Positions 44,975-56,523 of a stretch of 64,000 bases of DNA are shown here, in pieces. The stretch comes from Nymphalis io. Its lineage: Eukaryota > Arthropoda > Insecta > Lepidoptera > Nymphalidae. The stretch spans positions 6,278,501 through 6,342,500 of the forward strand of contig NC_065917.1 of NCBI RefSeq assembly GCF_905147045.1, written 5' to 3'. The stretch's first letter is position 1. Each line of letters starts with the position of its first letter. The position numbers and the translations under genes were made by a program. The notes beneath the pieces are model-generated. The model had not been told where the DNA came from, did no database searches, and saw only the letters and a program-made list of their open reading frames with translations.

Positions 44975-45565
44975 AACGCCATCTGTTGAGTATAGGGTTA
45001 AATTTTTATATTACTCACCGCTCGTTGCCGTATTTTACTGCATGTATATAATGATAATAAATGTTCTATAATAAAATTTAGATTAAAGCGATATACGTTT
45101 TTAGGAAAAATAGACCTTAAAACTTTACTTTGAAATAATATAATATTATAGTGTACAATTTACTATGTACTATATACATGTAATCTTGATTTAAAAGTTA
45201 CAATTTTTTGGGCGCCATCTGTTGAGGAATAGCATCACATTCATTACCCATCTCGTCGTTATAATATTCTGGCCATAGATGGCGCTTTGCAGAACGAAGC
45301 TCCATCTATTGCTTCGTATTATTATTGCAAAGTTTTGAAATAGATGGCACTACGTCATAAAGTTGTATTTTATTAGTCATGAATTATATAAATGAGACAG
45401 AACAAATAGTGTAATAGTATTTAAGTACTGATATGTATATATATAGGCCTCTGCATCTTTGACAGATGATTTAAGCGGCATCGCGAAGGCATATATTATG
45501 TAAATATGACACCATGTGAAATATATGCGTTTTAAATTTTAACTGCTTTAATAGATGGCGCTGTA
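44975..45565. promoter_or_regulatory. cluster of AGATGGCGC-type motifs in cnc intron
   Basis: CGCCATCTGTTGAG at 44977 and 45213, TAGATGGCGCT at 45276 and 45552, CCATCTATTG at 45302 and TAGATGGCAC at 45341. They occur on both strands within 600 bp of repeat-free DNA. The core resembles GCCAT (YY1/Pho type) sites. Role unknown. Confidence 0.4.
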
Positions 45566-46356
45566 TATACAAAATTTTAAAAATAAAAACCTAAATAGAT
45601 TTTCTTTTAATTAGAACAATACACAAAAATATAAATTTTCATTTTGGTGAATAATATGAATATAAATTTATTACGAATATATTATAAATGTTGTTCATAA
45701 CAAAATAAGTGTAGTCACACGATATCGAGGTAAATTGATAACCACACATATTTATATAATGTTTACATAATACCCAATCGCGTATATTTTATACATAATG
45801 AACAACATGTAAATAAAAACTATAATACATAGAAAAAATTACAAAAACAAGTTAGTTGTAATTATAAATACGTCATGCTGTGAACCCGTCAAATTAAAAA
45901 AGGCGGTAAAGTCGTGGCGAATAAAATTACTCTTTATACATTTATTACAAAGTTCAATTTTCAATAACGTGTGGACACTGCTATCAATATTCATTTGATA
46001 AAAAATTAAAATCAAACTATCTTCGACTTTATATATATTACAATAGAGTTCAATTTATTATAATATAACAATATAATTTCATGTGTAGTTTTATTTCTTT
46101 GTTGCGCCAAGTAATAAATTCGATTTTTGAAATATATTTATTTTGTTGAAAATATTCTATTTAAATTAATCTTATAAGGATCGTATTATGATTTTTTTTA
46201 ATAACTTATTAGAATAATGGTATTACACTATACAGCCTCGTTTTTAGTATATTTTGTTACACAAATATGGTGATATTCAAACTAGGCCTTTGCCTACAAT
46301 TTGAAATTGAATGAAAAGAGTTTATTTATTTTTTAACGTTTTTTTTTTGTTCTCAG
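45566..46356. other. repeat-free AT-rich DNA before the Neh2-like exons
   Basis: No exon was recognised until the TTTTTTTTGTTCTCAG acceptor at 46356. Confidence 0.5.
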
Positions 46357-46431
46357 GACATGGACCTCATCGAGGTGCTTTGGAAGCAAGATGTGGACAT
46401 GGGTTTCACCCTGGAAGACCCCGTTCAGCCG
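46357..46431 (+). CDS. cnc: cnc exon: DLG-like part of the Keap1-binding domain
   Basis: A strong polypyrimidine tract and CAG acceptor precede 25 codons, DMDLIEVLWKQDVDMGFTLE then DPVQP, followed by a GTGAGT donor at 46432. This matches the DLIDILWRQDIDLG helix that starts the Neh2 domain of NRF1/NRF2, the low-affinity Keap1 contact. The Leu of DLG is Met here (DMG). The exon begins in phase 0 exactly at DMDLI, the same place where, as I recall, human NRF2 exon 2 begins. At 75 nt, phase 0 at both ends, it could be skipped without a frameshift. Confidence 0.93.
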
Positions 46432-46604
46432 GTGAGTTGCATCATATTTTCGATAGCATCATAAAATCTTTCAAAGTAGAAAGAATTATGTGAGTAGTTT
46501 CCGCGGACAATTTCAAACTTTCCATTCTAAATTTTAAAGTTTAAATTCCATTAATATTAATACGAGTAGATAATACGTTTCGTAACTGCTAGTGCATGAG
46601 ATTG

Positions 46605-46870
46605 TATGTAAATTTTTGCCAGTTGGTCTAGTCGTGTATCCATGGGTTCAAAAACCAGGTTGAAGTGATAAAAAGTCTTTGGGTTTTTCTGATAAGGAAT
46701 CCTCAATGGCACCCAGAGTTTGGAAGTTCGTTTAAATGGGAGCCTCGTAAAGTGATAGTTCAGGGTCTGAACTTTCGTCGGTTGTGTCACGTCCCATCGG
46801 ATTATGAAAGTTATGGAATCGATAGTGCTCTTGTGCTTTGCGCACATATCACGGCAAGTCTCTATATAGA
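46605..46870 (+). repeat. SINE-D, diverged
   Basis: AGTGATAGTTCAGGGTCTGA, GTCACGTCCCATCGGATTAT and GTGCTCTTGTGCTTTGCGCA follow the family order. Confidence 0.65.
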
Positions 46871-46944
46871 ATGGCCGCCGTGGTAGACATATGTCATGAA
46901 GTGATGCTTTATTCACAGTTGAGTATAGTGAAGTAAGATTGTAC

Positions 46945-47105
46945 ATGACCCACTGCTGGCTTTAGGTCAGCTCTCCTTTATACCACCACGCTGGTCAAAC
47001 GCGCGTTGGATACAAATGTGGCGGTATTTCAATGAAATAAATCACACGCAGATTATCTCATGGTGAACACGAAATGAATTATAAACATTGATTGAATTTA
47101 ATAAT
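46945..47105 (-). repeat. degenerate SINE-B
   Basis: GACCCACTGCTGGCTTTAGG, CACCACGCTGGTC and GGCGGTATTTCAATGAAAT. Confidence 0.6.
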
Positions 47106-47171
47106 ATATAGTTTGTTTGTTAAATATTAATCTTTATTATAATATATATATATATATCTCATTCTAAACAG

Positions 47172-47318
47172 GAGGGCCCTCAAGCCAAGAAGGTGAACTT
47201 GGACGACCAGATTGATAAAGAACTGAAGCTGGCTGAGGAGAAGATACAGATGAAGAAGAAGGAGGAATGCGAGAAGATTGAGAAGGTGAAGGCGTCTCTT
47301 CTGGAAACTGAGAAGGAA
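47172..47318 (+). CDS. cnc: cnc exon: charged helix linking the two Keap1 motifs
   Basis: The exon is bounded by ATTCTAAACAG and GTAAGT (47319). It has 49 codons in phase 0: EGPQAKKVNLDDQIDKEL, then KLAEEKIQMKKKEECEKIEK and VKASLLETEKE. In NRF2 the equivalent lysine-rich helix between DLG and ETGE is where Keap1-Cul3 adds ubiquitin, and the many lysines here fit that role. At 147 nt, phase 0 at both ends, it is a second frame-neutral exon. Confidence 0.92.
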
Positions 47319-47481
47319 GTAAGTGCGTTTATGAGCCATAGGCAGCCCTGGATCTGTGCTTAGGTTTCCTAGTACAGCCGAGGGGCCCCATCGAGCCACG
47401 AATATTATTTTTTTACTCTATTCGCTTTGGAAGGGCGAGCACAAATATCAAGGTGTCTTGGATCTTCTAAATCCGGGCCTG

Positions 47482-47600
47482 GCTATAACATCTTAGTTCC
47501 CAAGGTTGGTGGCGCATTGGAGATAAAAGTTATGATTAGAATTTCTTCCAGCGACAATTGACCGTTTACCACCAGGAGGCATATATGTCCGTCTATGTAT
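47482..47600 (+). repeat. SINE-A fragment, old
   Basis: TAACATCTTAGTTCCCAAGG to CCAGGAGGCATATATGTCCG, in the 577-bp intron. Confidence 0.65.
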
Positions 47601-47895
47601 GATATTTATAAATGTATGATAAAAAATTAATTAAGCTTGCATTTATACATTTTAATTGTATTTCATTAGCCATTTCATTGATAGCGAAGAGTTTCTAGAC
47701 GGTTCTCGGTAGAATATACCGAACCGAACCGGTTCGTACCGGTGTTGCTTAACATTGAACCTTGTAAAATGACGATTCTAAATTGCTCGTGTTTTATCTG
47801 TAGTGTTATTTAAGGGTAGCTTATCACGTTTGAGGGTAGTTTAGTAACAGACATAAAAAATATGTTTATTATATTAATAAGATCATTTTCTCCAG

Positions 47896-47941
47896 GAGGA
47901 TCCGTGGGCCGGCTTGTCTTACACCGTTGACACCGAAACTG
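47896..47941 (+). CDS. cnc: cnc exon: ETGE-side of the Keap1-binding domain (last visible exon)
   Basis: A TTTTCTCCAG acceptor precedes 46 nt encoding EDPWAGLSYTVDTET plus the first base of a Gly codon, then a GTGAGT donor at 47942. The EDPWAG..DTETG pattern matches NRF1 EDTWAG..DGETGE. The high-affinity ETGE contact for Keap1 is therefore split by the intron after ETG. Phase is 1. The following exon, expected to begin with two bases completing Gly and then Glu, was not found up to 64000, so this intron exceeds 16 kb or contains an exon I missed. Confidence 0.92.
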
Positions 47942-48030
47942 GTGAGTGGAATTATTACTGTACCGATATTGATAAGGTTTCTCTATCCGGAAACGCCTCT
48001 ACATTTTTCTATTTCAACATAATATAATAA

Positions 48031-48397
48031 TGTCCTCCAGACCGATTTCGGCCACGGCGGCCAATCTCAAGAGAGATTAGCCAACTACGCAGGAGATATT
48101 ATAGTGCACGAGTGTGTGCGCAAACACAGGTGCACTGTCTGTTCCCTAACTCTCATAGTCCGATGGGACGGCAATCCGACACGACGAGAAAGAGTACAGG
48201 CGCAGGACCAACGGCTTTACGTGCTTTCCGAGGCACGGGAGTGTACACACTTCCAACTTCCAGACTCCGGGCTGCTACTGAGAATTTTTCTGACAGAAAA
48301 ACCCAATAACTTTTTATTGGCCCGACCTGGGAATTGAAACCAAGACCTCCGGGTCTGCGGCCTTATATCAAGCCACTAGACCAACGAGGCAGTCAAT
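48031..48397 (-). repeat. SINE-D, full length
   Basis: GTCCTCCAGACCGATTTCGG to the reversed head CCACTAGACCAACGAGGCAG. Confidence 0.85.
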
Positions 48398-48576
48398 ATA
48401 TATATCAATCATTGTCCATGGCTGAACATAGGAAAATTTTTGATATGAAAAATATGTTTTTTTTTAAAGTCGAGTCTCGCTCGCTTAGGTAGTCTATGGT
48501 GTTGTGATTATTTTTAAAGACACTAGTTATTCGTATATAGTGATACAAAAACCTTTTAACTTAAAGTTCATTAGTT

Positions 48577-48800
48577 ACTTGAATATTACTAGCGCTTCGC
48601 TCACGTCACAGGATTATTTAGTAATTCAGATTACAAAATTCTTTAAAAATAAAGGATAAACATACAAAGTTTCATCGCCTATATCGCTACTTTAGGGGTT
48701 AAATTTTCATAAAATCCTTCGTTATAATCGATTGTGTAATAGGAATCCATATGTAAATCTTCATGATTCTAGTCCCAGTAGTTTGGGCTGCGCGTAATAT
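48577..48800 (+). repeat. repeat K, copy 1
   Basis: CTAGCGCTTCGCTCACGTCA, TTTCATCGCCTATATCGCTA, CCCAGTAGTTTGGGCTGCGC. Ordered like 56945-57185. Confidence 0.5.
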
Positions 48801-49384
48801 GTCATTCAATCAGTCAGTGATTATTTTATATATATATATGTATATAATATATATGTACATACAAAAGCTTGGTACTTGACTGACGATCACTGTAGTGTAT
48901 TCCATGTTTGTATATTTACCCTTAACTACAAAACTACGAATCGTAACGAAATATCAATAACCGCTATGTAAAGGTGTTATGGGCGAGTAAATAAGGGCGC
49001 AACCCCTATATAGAGGGGTGGTTATGATACATTCAATTCGGGGGTGCATTTTATAGCGATGGTTATTCGAAGTTGCTTTTTATATAGCTAATTCGACTTA
49101 ATATTTATCTAGCATTGCTCTGATTGACGTAAGGGCTTTAGACGTTTATATTGAAGGACGAACATACAAAGAAAAACTTTGTGTTTTAAGATCAAGGAAC
49201 CTTTCCAACCTTTGGTACTAAGAACTCGCCAAATTTTCGTCGCAATCGGTTGAATGGTTTAGAAGCGTATTGCAGACATACAGACATATATTTTTATATA
49301 CACAACAAAAGGAGCTTTACATTTGTTTATCGTAAATAATTTTCTCAGCTAGTTATGTATAATTCAATTCAAACATTAACATAA
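48801..49384. other. cnc intron, unassigned
   Basis: No exon recognised. The segment at 49150-49300 (CGTCGCAATCGGTTGAATGG) looks like another old repeat. Confidence 0.4.
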
Positions 49385-49575
49385 TTGGAGTTTATTCAAC
49401 CACGCTGTTCCAATGCGGGTTGGTGGATATAACCGTGGAAGATTTTCATACGACATATAGATGTCCTCACGATGTAGTAAACGATTAAGCACACGAAAAT
49501 TCAATTGCGCTTGCCCGGGTTTGAACGCGCAATCATTGGCTTAGAATTAACTGTTCTAACCGCTGGGCCGCCTCG
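49385..49575 (-). repeat. degenerate SINE-B
   Basis: GGAGTTTATTCAACCACGCT to TTGCCCGGGTTTGAACGCG and a broken head. Confidence 0.65.
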
Positions 49576-49970
49576 TCTCCGTGAAATTAAATCAAGCCGA
49601 ACTAAAAAGTCTTCAAATTTGAAACGTATGGATTTGAATAATATCACAAAGGATCGCATTTCTCCTAAACAACGGACAGTATACGCTGAATCATCTGACT
49701 AATGGTGACCCGTCACGGCGCACCCACCCCGGGTTGTGATATAATTTGAGAAAAAAAAAGTTTTTTTTTTTTTTTAATTTCCAATTTATTCGTTTAAATT
49801 TTCAAAATTAATACAATAATGTTTTCTTTATATTGTGGTATTAACGACATATTATGTATTCAAAATAGGTTATATTTAATTAATGATAATTTAATAACTA
49901 TAATCGTAAAAAATACCGTTAGTTAAAAAAATAACATTTATATAAAATGTTTAATTGGTCTGTACTGATA

Positions 49971-50262
49971 TTTTTTTTTTTATAGAATAGCTAGGTGGAC
50001 GATTATATGGGCCACCTGATGGTAAGTGGTCACCAAACGCCCTTAGACATTGGTATTGTAAGAAATGTCAACCATTGCTTATAGCCAATGCGCCACCAAC
50101 CTTGGGAACTAAGATTTTATGTCCCTTGTGCCTGTAATTACACTGGCTCACTCACCCTTCAAACCGGAACACAACAATATCAAGTATTGCTGTTTTGCGG
50201 TAGAATATCTGATGAGTGGGTGGTACCTACCCAGACGAGCTTGCACAAAGCCCCACCACCAG
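49971..50262 (-). repeat. SINE-A, near full length, with duplicated end
   Basis: T-run to CCCCACCACCAGTAAA. The block CAAAGCCCCACCACCA is repeated immediately after, at 50266-50281. Confidence 0.86.
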
Positions 50263-50575
50263 TAAACAAAGCCCCACCACCATATGGGATTCTTACTATA
50301 TGTCCAAACTTATACAAATGCATAGGTAACTCTATTTTTTAACGCGGCGTACGTCAGTAAAGCTTATATACGACATCTTCAACAATCGCCGTTACATTTC
50401 AGCCAATTAACAAAAAACATTTAACAAATTGTACACCTAAACATTCCTCGTGAATCACTCCGTTCATTGGTGAAAACCGTATGGAAATCCTTGCAGTAGT
50501 TTTTGGGTTATTCGCATTTAGGTAGATAGACGCGGCAGTGGGCTTTGTTTTATAATTGGCTGAGATAATTGCAGA

Positions 50576-50818
50576 GCCGGTTGGCGTGGTTGGTAGATAC
50601 TTGCCTTTCACGCCAGAGGACAGACATTTGTGTGCATGAATGCCTGTTTGTCCTGAGTCTGGGTGTAATTATCTATATAGGTATGTATTTACAAAAGAAA
50701 AGTAGTATATGTGGTATATCAACTGTCTGGTTTTCATAGTACAAGCAAGCTCTGCTTAATTTGGGATCAGATGGCCGTGTGTGAAAAATGTCCGAGGATA
50801 TTATTATTATTATATTAA
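50576..50818 (+). repeat. SINE-C, internally deleted
   Basis: GCCGGTTGGCGTGGTTGGTA head, box B deleted, (ATT)n tail. A tail-only fragment lies at 50970-51005. Confidence 0.8.
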
Positions 50819-51292
50819 CATTAGCATGTCGGTGACGCGAAGCCACGAGTCTGTCCCTTACGACAAACCAGCGCAACGCGCCTAAAAATGTTTTCACTTT
50901 AAAAAAAAAATAGGAAGTTTATAGTATGGGTAGAACAAATTGCAGTTAAAACCTTAAATAATTATCCGTGTGTATAATGTCCCAGGATATTATTATTATT
51001 ATATATTGAGTTCGCGATATCCGTATATGCAAGTCTTCGTAAAATCGTAAGTTTACATAACGAAACGGAGGCATTTCAAGTCTCTTATCGTTTATCGGTC
51101 ACAACCAGCGAATCACGGTTTTGCTAAAGTGGAACTCGATTTGTATGTATTTCCTTTAAAATCAGAAATTTTAATGTATATAATGCTTATTCGAATTATA
51201 CATATAAAGTATTCAATGTACTAGAAAGTTGCAAATATAAAATAAAAAAATTAAATTTGTTTTCGTAAATCGCAAATAACGTAACGTAACGA

Positions 51293-51592
51293 ACGTACGT
51301 AACGTAACAGCCTGTGAATGTCCCATTGCTGGGCCCTCTCTCTGTTTTGAGAAGGTATGGAGCTTATTCCACAACACTGCTCCAATGTGGGGTTTGGAGG
51401 AATATACATGGGGTAGAATTTCAATAAAATTAAACACACGCAGGTTTCCTCACGATGTTTTCCTTAACCGTCAAGTACGATGAATTATAAACACAAATTA
51501 AGCACATGAAAATTTAGTGGTGCTTGCCCGGGTTTGTACCAACGATCATCGGTTAAGATTCACGCGTTCTAACCACTAGGTCATCTCGGCAA
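51293..51592 (-). repeat. SINE-B
   Basis: The reversed (GTAAC)n tail and GCCTGTGAATGTCCCATTGC to ACCACTAGGTCATCTCGGC. Confidence 0.85.
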
Positions 51593-54059
51593 TAACTCGC
51601 AAATAGCCGTATACAACTTCAAATGTATTTATTTGTATAGACTATATATGATTAATGCATTATTTACGTAATAATTATTTAAATTGACGATTTATTAGGT
51701 ATTTAAATTTAATATATGTGTAATATTTAAAAATAACTAGTGTCTTATAAAGTTGTAAAATATTTGACAAACAAAAATATATGCAATAGAAAGAGATCAG
51801 CGGGAAACCGAACGAAAAACTGAAAAAAATAAAATCTCGATGCTATATTATAAAGATAAATTCAATAAAAACTAGGACATATATACATACATAAAATACA
51901 AACACACGGACATGTCTAAATCTTTCAAATTACACTAATTCAAAGGGTCCACGTAACGTGTATATTTGTCAAAATTTAAACTTCCATAGATTCGAAATAT
52001 AAAGTGCAACAACTTCATATTTTTAACAATGCCAGCTGTTATATAAAAACTCAAAGCTGGAAACCTTCACAAAGGTACAATACACAGACTATATTCATAA
52101 TATCACCAATTTTTATCCATAAAAAAAAGTCCAAAGGTATTAATCATAAGAACACTGCCGAAGACGATGACTTGAAGAAATGTTTCTGATCGAATTCGGC
52201 TGTCACTGATGCCGACAGCCATTTTATATAGACCTGTCGTTTTAGCATAACGATGCTACACCATTCAGCCTAATAATACGTTTAAAAAAAAATAGCCATT
52301 AATTAATAATTATAACATTAACAGAGAAATAATGTAATAATTTTATTTAATATATGTACATTATAAAATATTTAAAAAAATATATTTATATTGCAGAAAA
52401 GTTTATAAGGAACATAATTATATACAATTATTGTTGTTTCTATCAAAACGTGATTAGTACTGCTATAGTTGATGTTCATATATACATAGATTTATCTTGC
52501 ATTGCTTTGGCCCACATGCCGGGCATAAGGTTTAAAAAAAAACTCTAATATAGTAAGCACGTGCTGTTAAGTACAATGTTAAGCGTAGATCTGATTGAAA
52601 TCGTTCATTAAATGTGTAGTAATTTTCTTTTTTTCAATCACAATTTTTATTTATAATTTTTGACGATTGAGTATTACGCTGTACAGCCACGTTACTAGAA
52701 AACTAGATAATATGTGTAATGTATGTAAAAAATATGTTATTACTTAATTAAGGATGTTAACAGAAAATATAATTATCTAAAATTAACTTCATAACTGGTA
52801 CGAGGCTTTTGTATTATATAAATATTTTGAATAATACACACTTAATAATTTCATCAATTCAATTCAATGAGAGACGTTTTCAATTGATCCTTTAATACCT
52901 TAATAACAGGTTTAGGCTTTAACAGTAAATTAACAAAATAAATAATAATATTACAATTTAATTTAAAATATAATAAATGGGTAATCACCTTTTTTTTGGC
53001 TGTTTAAACAGGTACAATGAATATGTTTTTCTTAAATATTAAAAAAATATATATATGTTCTTAATTGCTTATATTTAATGTCATCTACTGTAATGAAGGT
53101 TATTGTCAAAATAAATGAAAAAAAAGTAAATATAAAAGCCTAAAAATATACAAGGATGCATAAATTATTGTTCAAAAATCGAATACGAAAATGTAAGGAT
53201 TTCAATATTCGAAGTAACACAAAATGGCGGGTAACCAAGTGTCAGTTTATAATGGCGGTTTCAGTCTCATTATATTGTTCGTGTCCTTTTCGATTTTTTA
53301 AAGATAATCGACGTTTATTATTGGCTTTTTGTATACCTTTTGTTAGGGTTTTCGAACCGAAATTCGATATTAATTTAAATGTGACGCCATTTTGTTTTTA
53401 TCGCGATATAAGATAGTAAGCAAGCATTTATTTAATCTGTGTACTATAACGGATTTATATGCCATATTGTATTATTTGTAGCGCCAAAATTGTGTTCAAA
53501 ATTATAGGTCAGAACTAGCTTGAAATTCTATTTTAAGATTTCACATATAAAAAGGCCATTCATGTGTTTTTGCATAGTTTCATTACTACATCAAGTAGCA
53601 ATGAGCATTTTTTACACGCGTTTCTTTAACTGTTTGTAGCTTTATGAGTCAAAGCTTGAGTCTAGTCTTGACTATAGGAGTTGGTTTTATATGTTCCAAA
53701 CGATTGTACTTCAATAACTGTTCGTTATTGTGTTACGAGTAACGCTTCGTTAATTTAGTACATACAATAATAATGGAGCAGCTGGAAACTTGCGCTGTGT
53801 TTCGACAACGATGTTGCTGGCTCCTTTTCCCACTAAACATTACACGTAAAATTTAAAGGGTCATTTTTTGTTTAGTTACGTAGTGTATGGAAATAAAAAA
53901 GTATCTTCCGTTTAAAGTCGTTATGGTTATATTTATTTTAATATCATATACGATTTTGAAAATTACGAAACGCTTGTTTTTGGTTTCGTAGTCAATTCTA
54001 GCCGTAAGTTAAATATGAGGTTCTTTGTCATAACCGGATTTTGTTTTTAACGCTGGATA
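51593..54059. other. 2.4-kb repeat-free block in the last visible cnc intron
   Basis: No SINE, LINE or known repeat was seen, and no exon recognised. Open frames at 52004-52189 and 53156-53416 have no recognisable domain. Small hairpins lie at 52198-52220 (GGCTGTC/GACAGCC) and 52243-52258. Confidence 0.45.
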
Positions 54060-54235
54060 AACGCCTTACGCTTTTCCCCCACGGGAACAGGGGGGGAGTA
54101 TGTGGGGCTCGCCGGTGTCCAAGGCGCCGAGTGCGCCCCGAACATCTGAATAACCACTAAAAAACCAGCGATACCCTTTCCGTCTTAACGAAGAGCGCTA
54201 AGGGTCGCTTTCGCATGCTACCGTGACGCTGTCAT
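54060..54235 (-). repeat. repeat M copy
   Basis: CTTTTCCCCCACGGGAACAG, GCTCGCCGGTGTCCAAGGCG and CGCATGCTACCGTGACGC, the reverse of 38681-38845. Confidence 0.65.
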
Positions 54236-54480
54236 AACCGGATATTAGTCAACTTCCTATATAACATTATCTACAAATATTTGATTCCAATGGCAGGAAT
54301 ACAGATAAATAAACAACGTTTGGCCTTAATTGACATTATGCCATCACATGGAATGGTTGCTATAAGAACATTGGAAGTAAATTTTAAGTAAATATAAGTA
54401 ATTAAGCGGAATAGTGTTTTATTATAAATAGAGAAATATTCATTAAGAACTGTTAGCATATTTGTTTATCGTAAGTAGTA
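54236..54480 (-). repeat. repeat J-like copy
   Basis: GTAATTAAGCGGAATAGTGT and AAGAACTGTTAGCATAT match the reversed interior of J. It abuts repeat M as at 38.7 kb. Confidence 0.45.
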
Positions 54481-54891
54481 CCGCCATTGGTATAGATTAT
54501 ATAAAATTCACTGTGACACGATCGGAACTCGTGTTAGTAGCTTTATCGTAACAGACAAACGTGTCTAACTAAAATCCCATTTCAATACAGTATAATAGTT
54601 TTATTATAATAAACCAACATTGTCATCTACGTACATACAAAACGCAATGATTAATAGTACAGCCGACATCTCAATCCCCCGAGATTCCGATCATTAATAA
54701 CGGACGGATGTACAATACGAGATTATATGTATATAGTGGAATAACCGTGTTTGCTCGTTGAATGTATTTCAATAGATCAATTTCGTATGTAATTTCGAAA
54801 TGTCGAAATCTTAATTAGGTATATTTTAGTGTCTAGAAATTGTAGGTGTTATTGCTTCATTTTGGATGGGATTGGCTTTGCTGATAAGATT
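54481..54891. other. unassigned AT-rich DNA
   Basis: No gene recognised. Confidence 0.4.
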
Positions 54892-55190
54892 TTTTTACTG
54901 GTGGTAGGGCTTTGTGCAAGCTCGTCTGGGTAGGTACCACCCACTCATCAGATATTCTACCGCAAAACAACAATACTTGATATTGTTGTGTTCCGGTTTG
55001 AAGGGTGAGTGAGCCAGTGTAATTACAGGCACAAGGAACATAAAATCTTAGTTCCCAAGGTTGGTGGCGCATTGGATATGTAAGCGATGGTTGACATTTC
55101 TTACAATGCCAATGTCTAAGAGCGTTGGTGACCACTTACCATCAGGTGGCCCATATGCTCGTCCGCCTTCCTATTCTATAAAAAAAAAAA
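54892..55190 (+). repeat. SINE-A, full length
   Basis: TTTTTTACTGGTGGTAGGGC to TATTCTATAAAAAAAA. Confidence 0.88.
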
Positions 55191-55556
55191 AAGAAAATTA
55201 TCAAAAGTTATGGTTATGGTCAATGGCGGATGTAGGCAGGCTGAATGGGTTTGACTTTAGAGCGGAAGATTTGTGGGGCGGCAAAGTTTAGGAACATTTT
55301 TTTTTTCGTAGACATATAAGTCATGTACAGAACGGAAAAAAAAAACTTCACGATTGATTTCTGATGTCTTGCATACAAGTCAAGATTTCCTACGGATATT
55401 TTTTCCGGCTTCCCTTTCATTGTACACTATTTTACATTCATTAAAGGCCGGTAACGCACCTGCAAGTCCTCGGGTGTTGCATATGTCCAGGGGCGATGGT
55501 AGTCACTTTCCATCGGGTGAGTCTCCTGCTTGTTTGCCCCCTCTTACATGAAAAAA

Positions 55557-55871
55557 TGAGCCGAGATGGCCCAGTGGTAAGAACATGTGAATCTTAACCG
55601 ATGATCGTGGGTTCAAACCCGGGCAAGCACCACTGAATTTTCATGTGCTTAATTTGTGATTATAATTCATCTCGTGCTTTACGGTGAAGGAAAACATCGT
55701 GAGGAAACCTGCATGTGTTTAATTTCACTGAAATTCTGCTACATGTGTATTCCACCAACCCGCATTGGAGCAGCGTGGTGGAATAAGCTCCAAACCTTCT
55801 CCTCAAAAAGAGGAGAGGAGGCCTTTAGCCCAGCAGTGGGACATTCACAGGCTGTTACGGTTACGGTACGG
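55557..55871 (+). repeat. SINE-B with 13-bp target duplication
   Basis: TTACATGAAAAAA flanks it at 55544-55556 and 55872-55884. The tail is GTTACGGTTACGGTACGG. Confidence 0.88.
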
Positions 55872-56130
55872 TTACATGAAAAAAAAAAAAACATTCGAGA
55901 GTTTAAAAATGTGTAAAGTCGCCTCCGGTTATGATTTTTATACTACACTCGCTTACCTGGGAGCGTAAGTACATTTTGTTGCGTTTGGGAGTGATTTGGG
56001 TACTTTTGTGTACGATTGCTTTAGATATTTATTTCCCATAAAGAACACATCAACAGTTCACTTATAATAAAGAAACTAAATTAAATTTTTAAATAAAATA
56101 TGTCAGAACGAGAATGGTTATGCTTTGACT

Positions 56131-56375
56131 TGCCGGTTGGCGTGGTTGGTAGATACCTGCCTTTCACGCCGAAGGTTGTGGGTTCGATTCCCACCCAGGA
56201 CAGACATTTGTGTGCATGAACATGTCTGTTTGTTCTGAGTTTGGGTGTAATTATCTATATAAGTATGTATTTACAAAAGAAAAGTAGTATATGTAGTATA
56301 TCAGTTATCTGGTTTCCATAGTTCAAGCTCTGCTTAGTTTGGGACTAAAGTCCCTATATATTTATTATTATTAAA
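56131..56375 (+). repeat. SINE-C
   Basis: GCCGGTTGGCGTGGTTGGTA head with box B GGTTCGATTCCCACC. The last part is altered. Confidence 0.83.
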
Positions 56376-56523
56376 ATTGAACAATGTAGGTGGTAACAAA
56401 AAGCTACGATAAAACATTTGTTAAAATAGTAACAAGAAATAAAAATTATGTCCAAAATTGGTTTTAAAAATCTGATTGTTTTCAAATCAGACTTTAAAAA
56501 TTGGTTTTTTTTTTACCATCAAT

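Noticed and set aside
53156..53416. 86-residue plus-strand frame in the repeat-free block
   Set aside because: No recognisable family, low-complexity AT-driven composition, and no splice or promoter context that supports coding.
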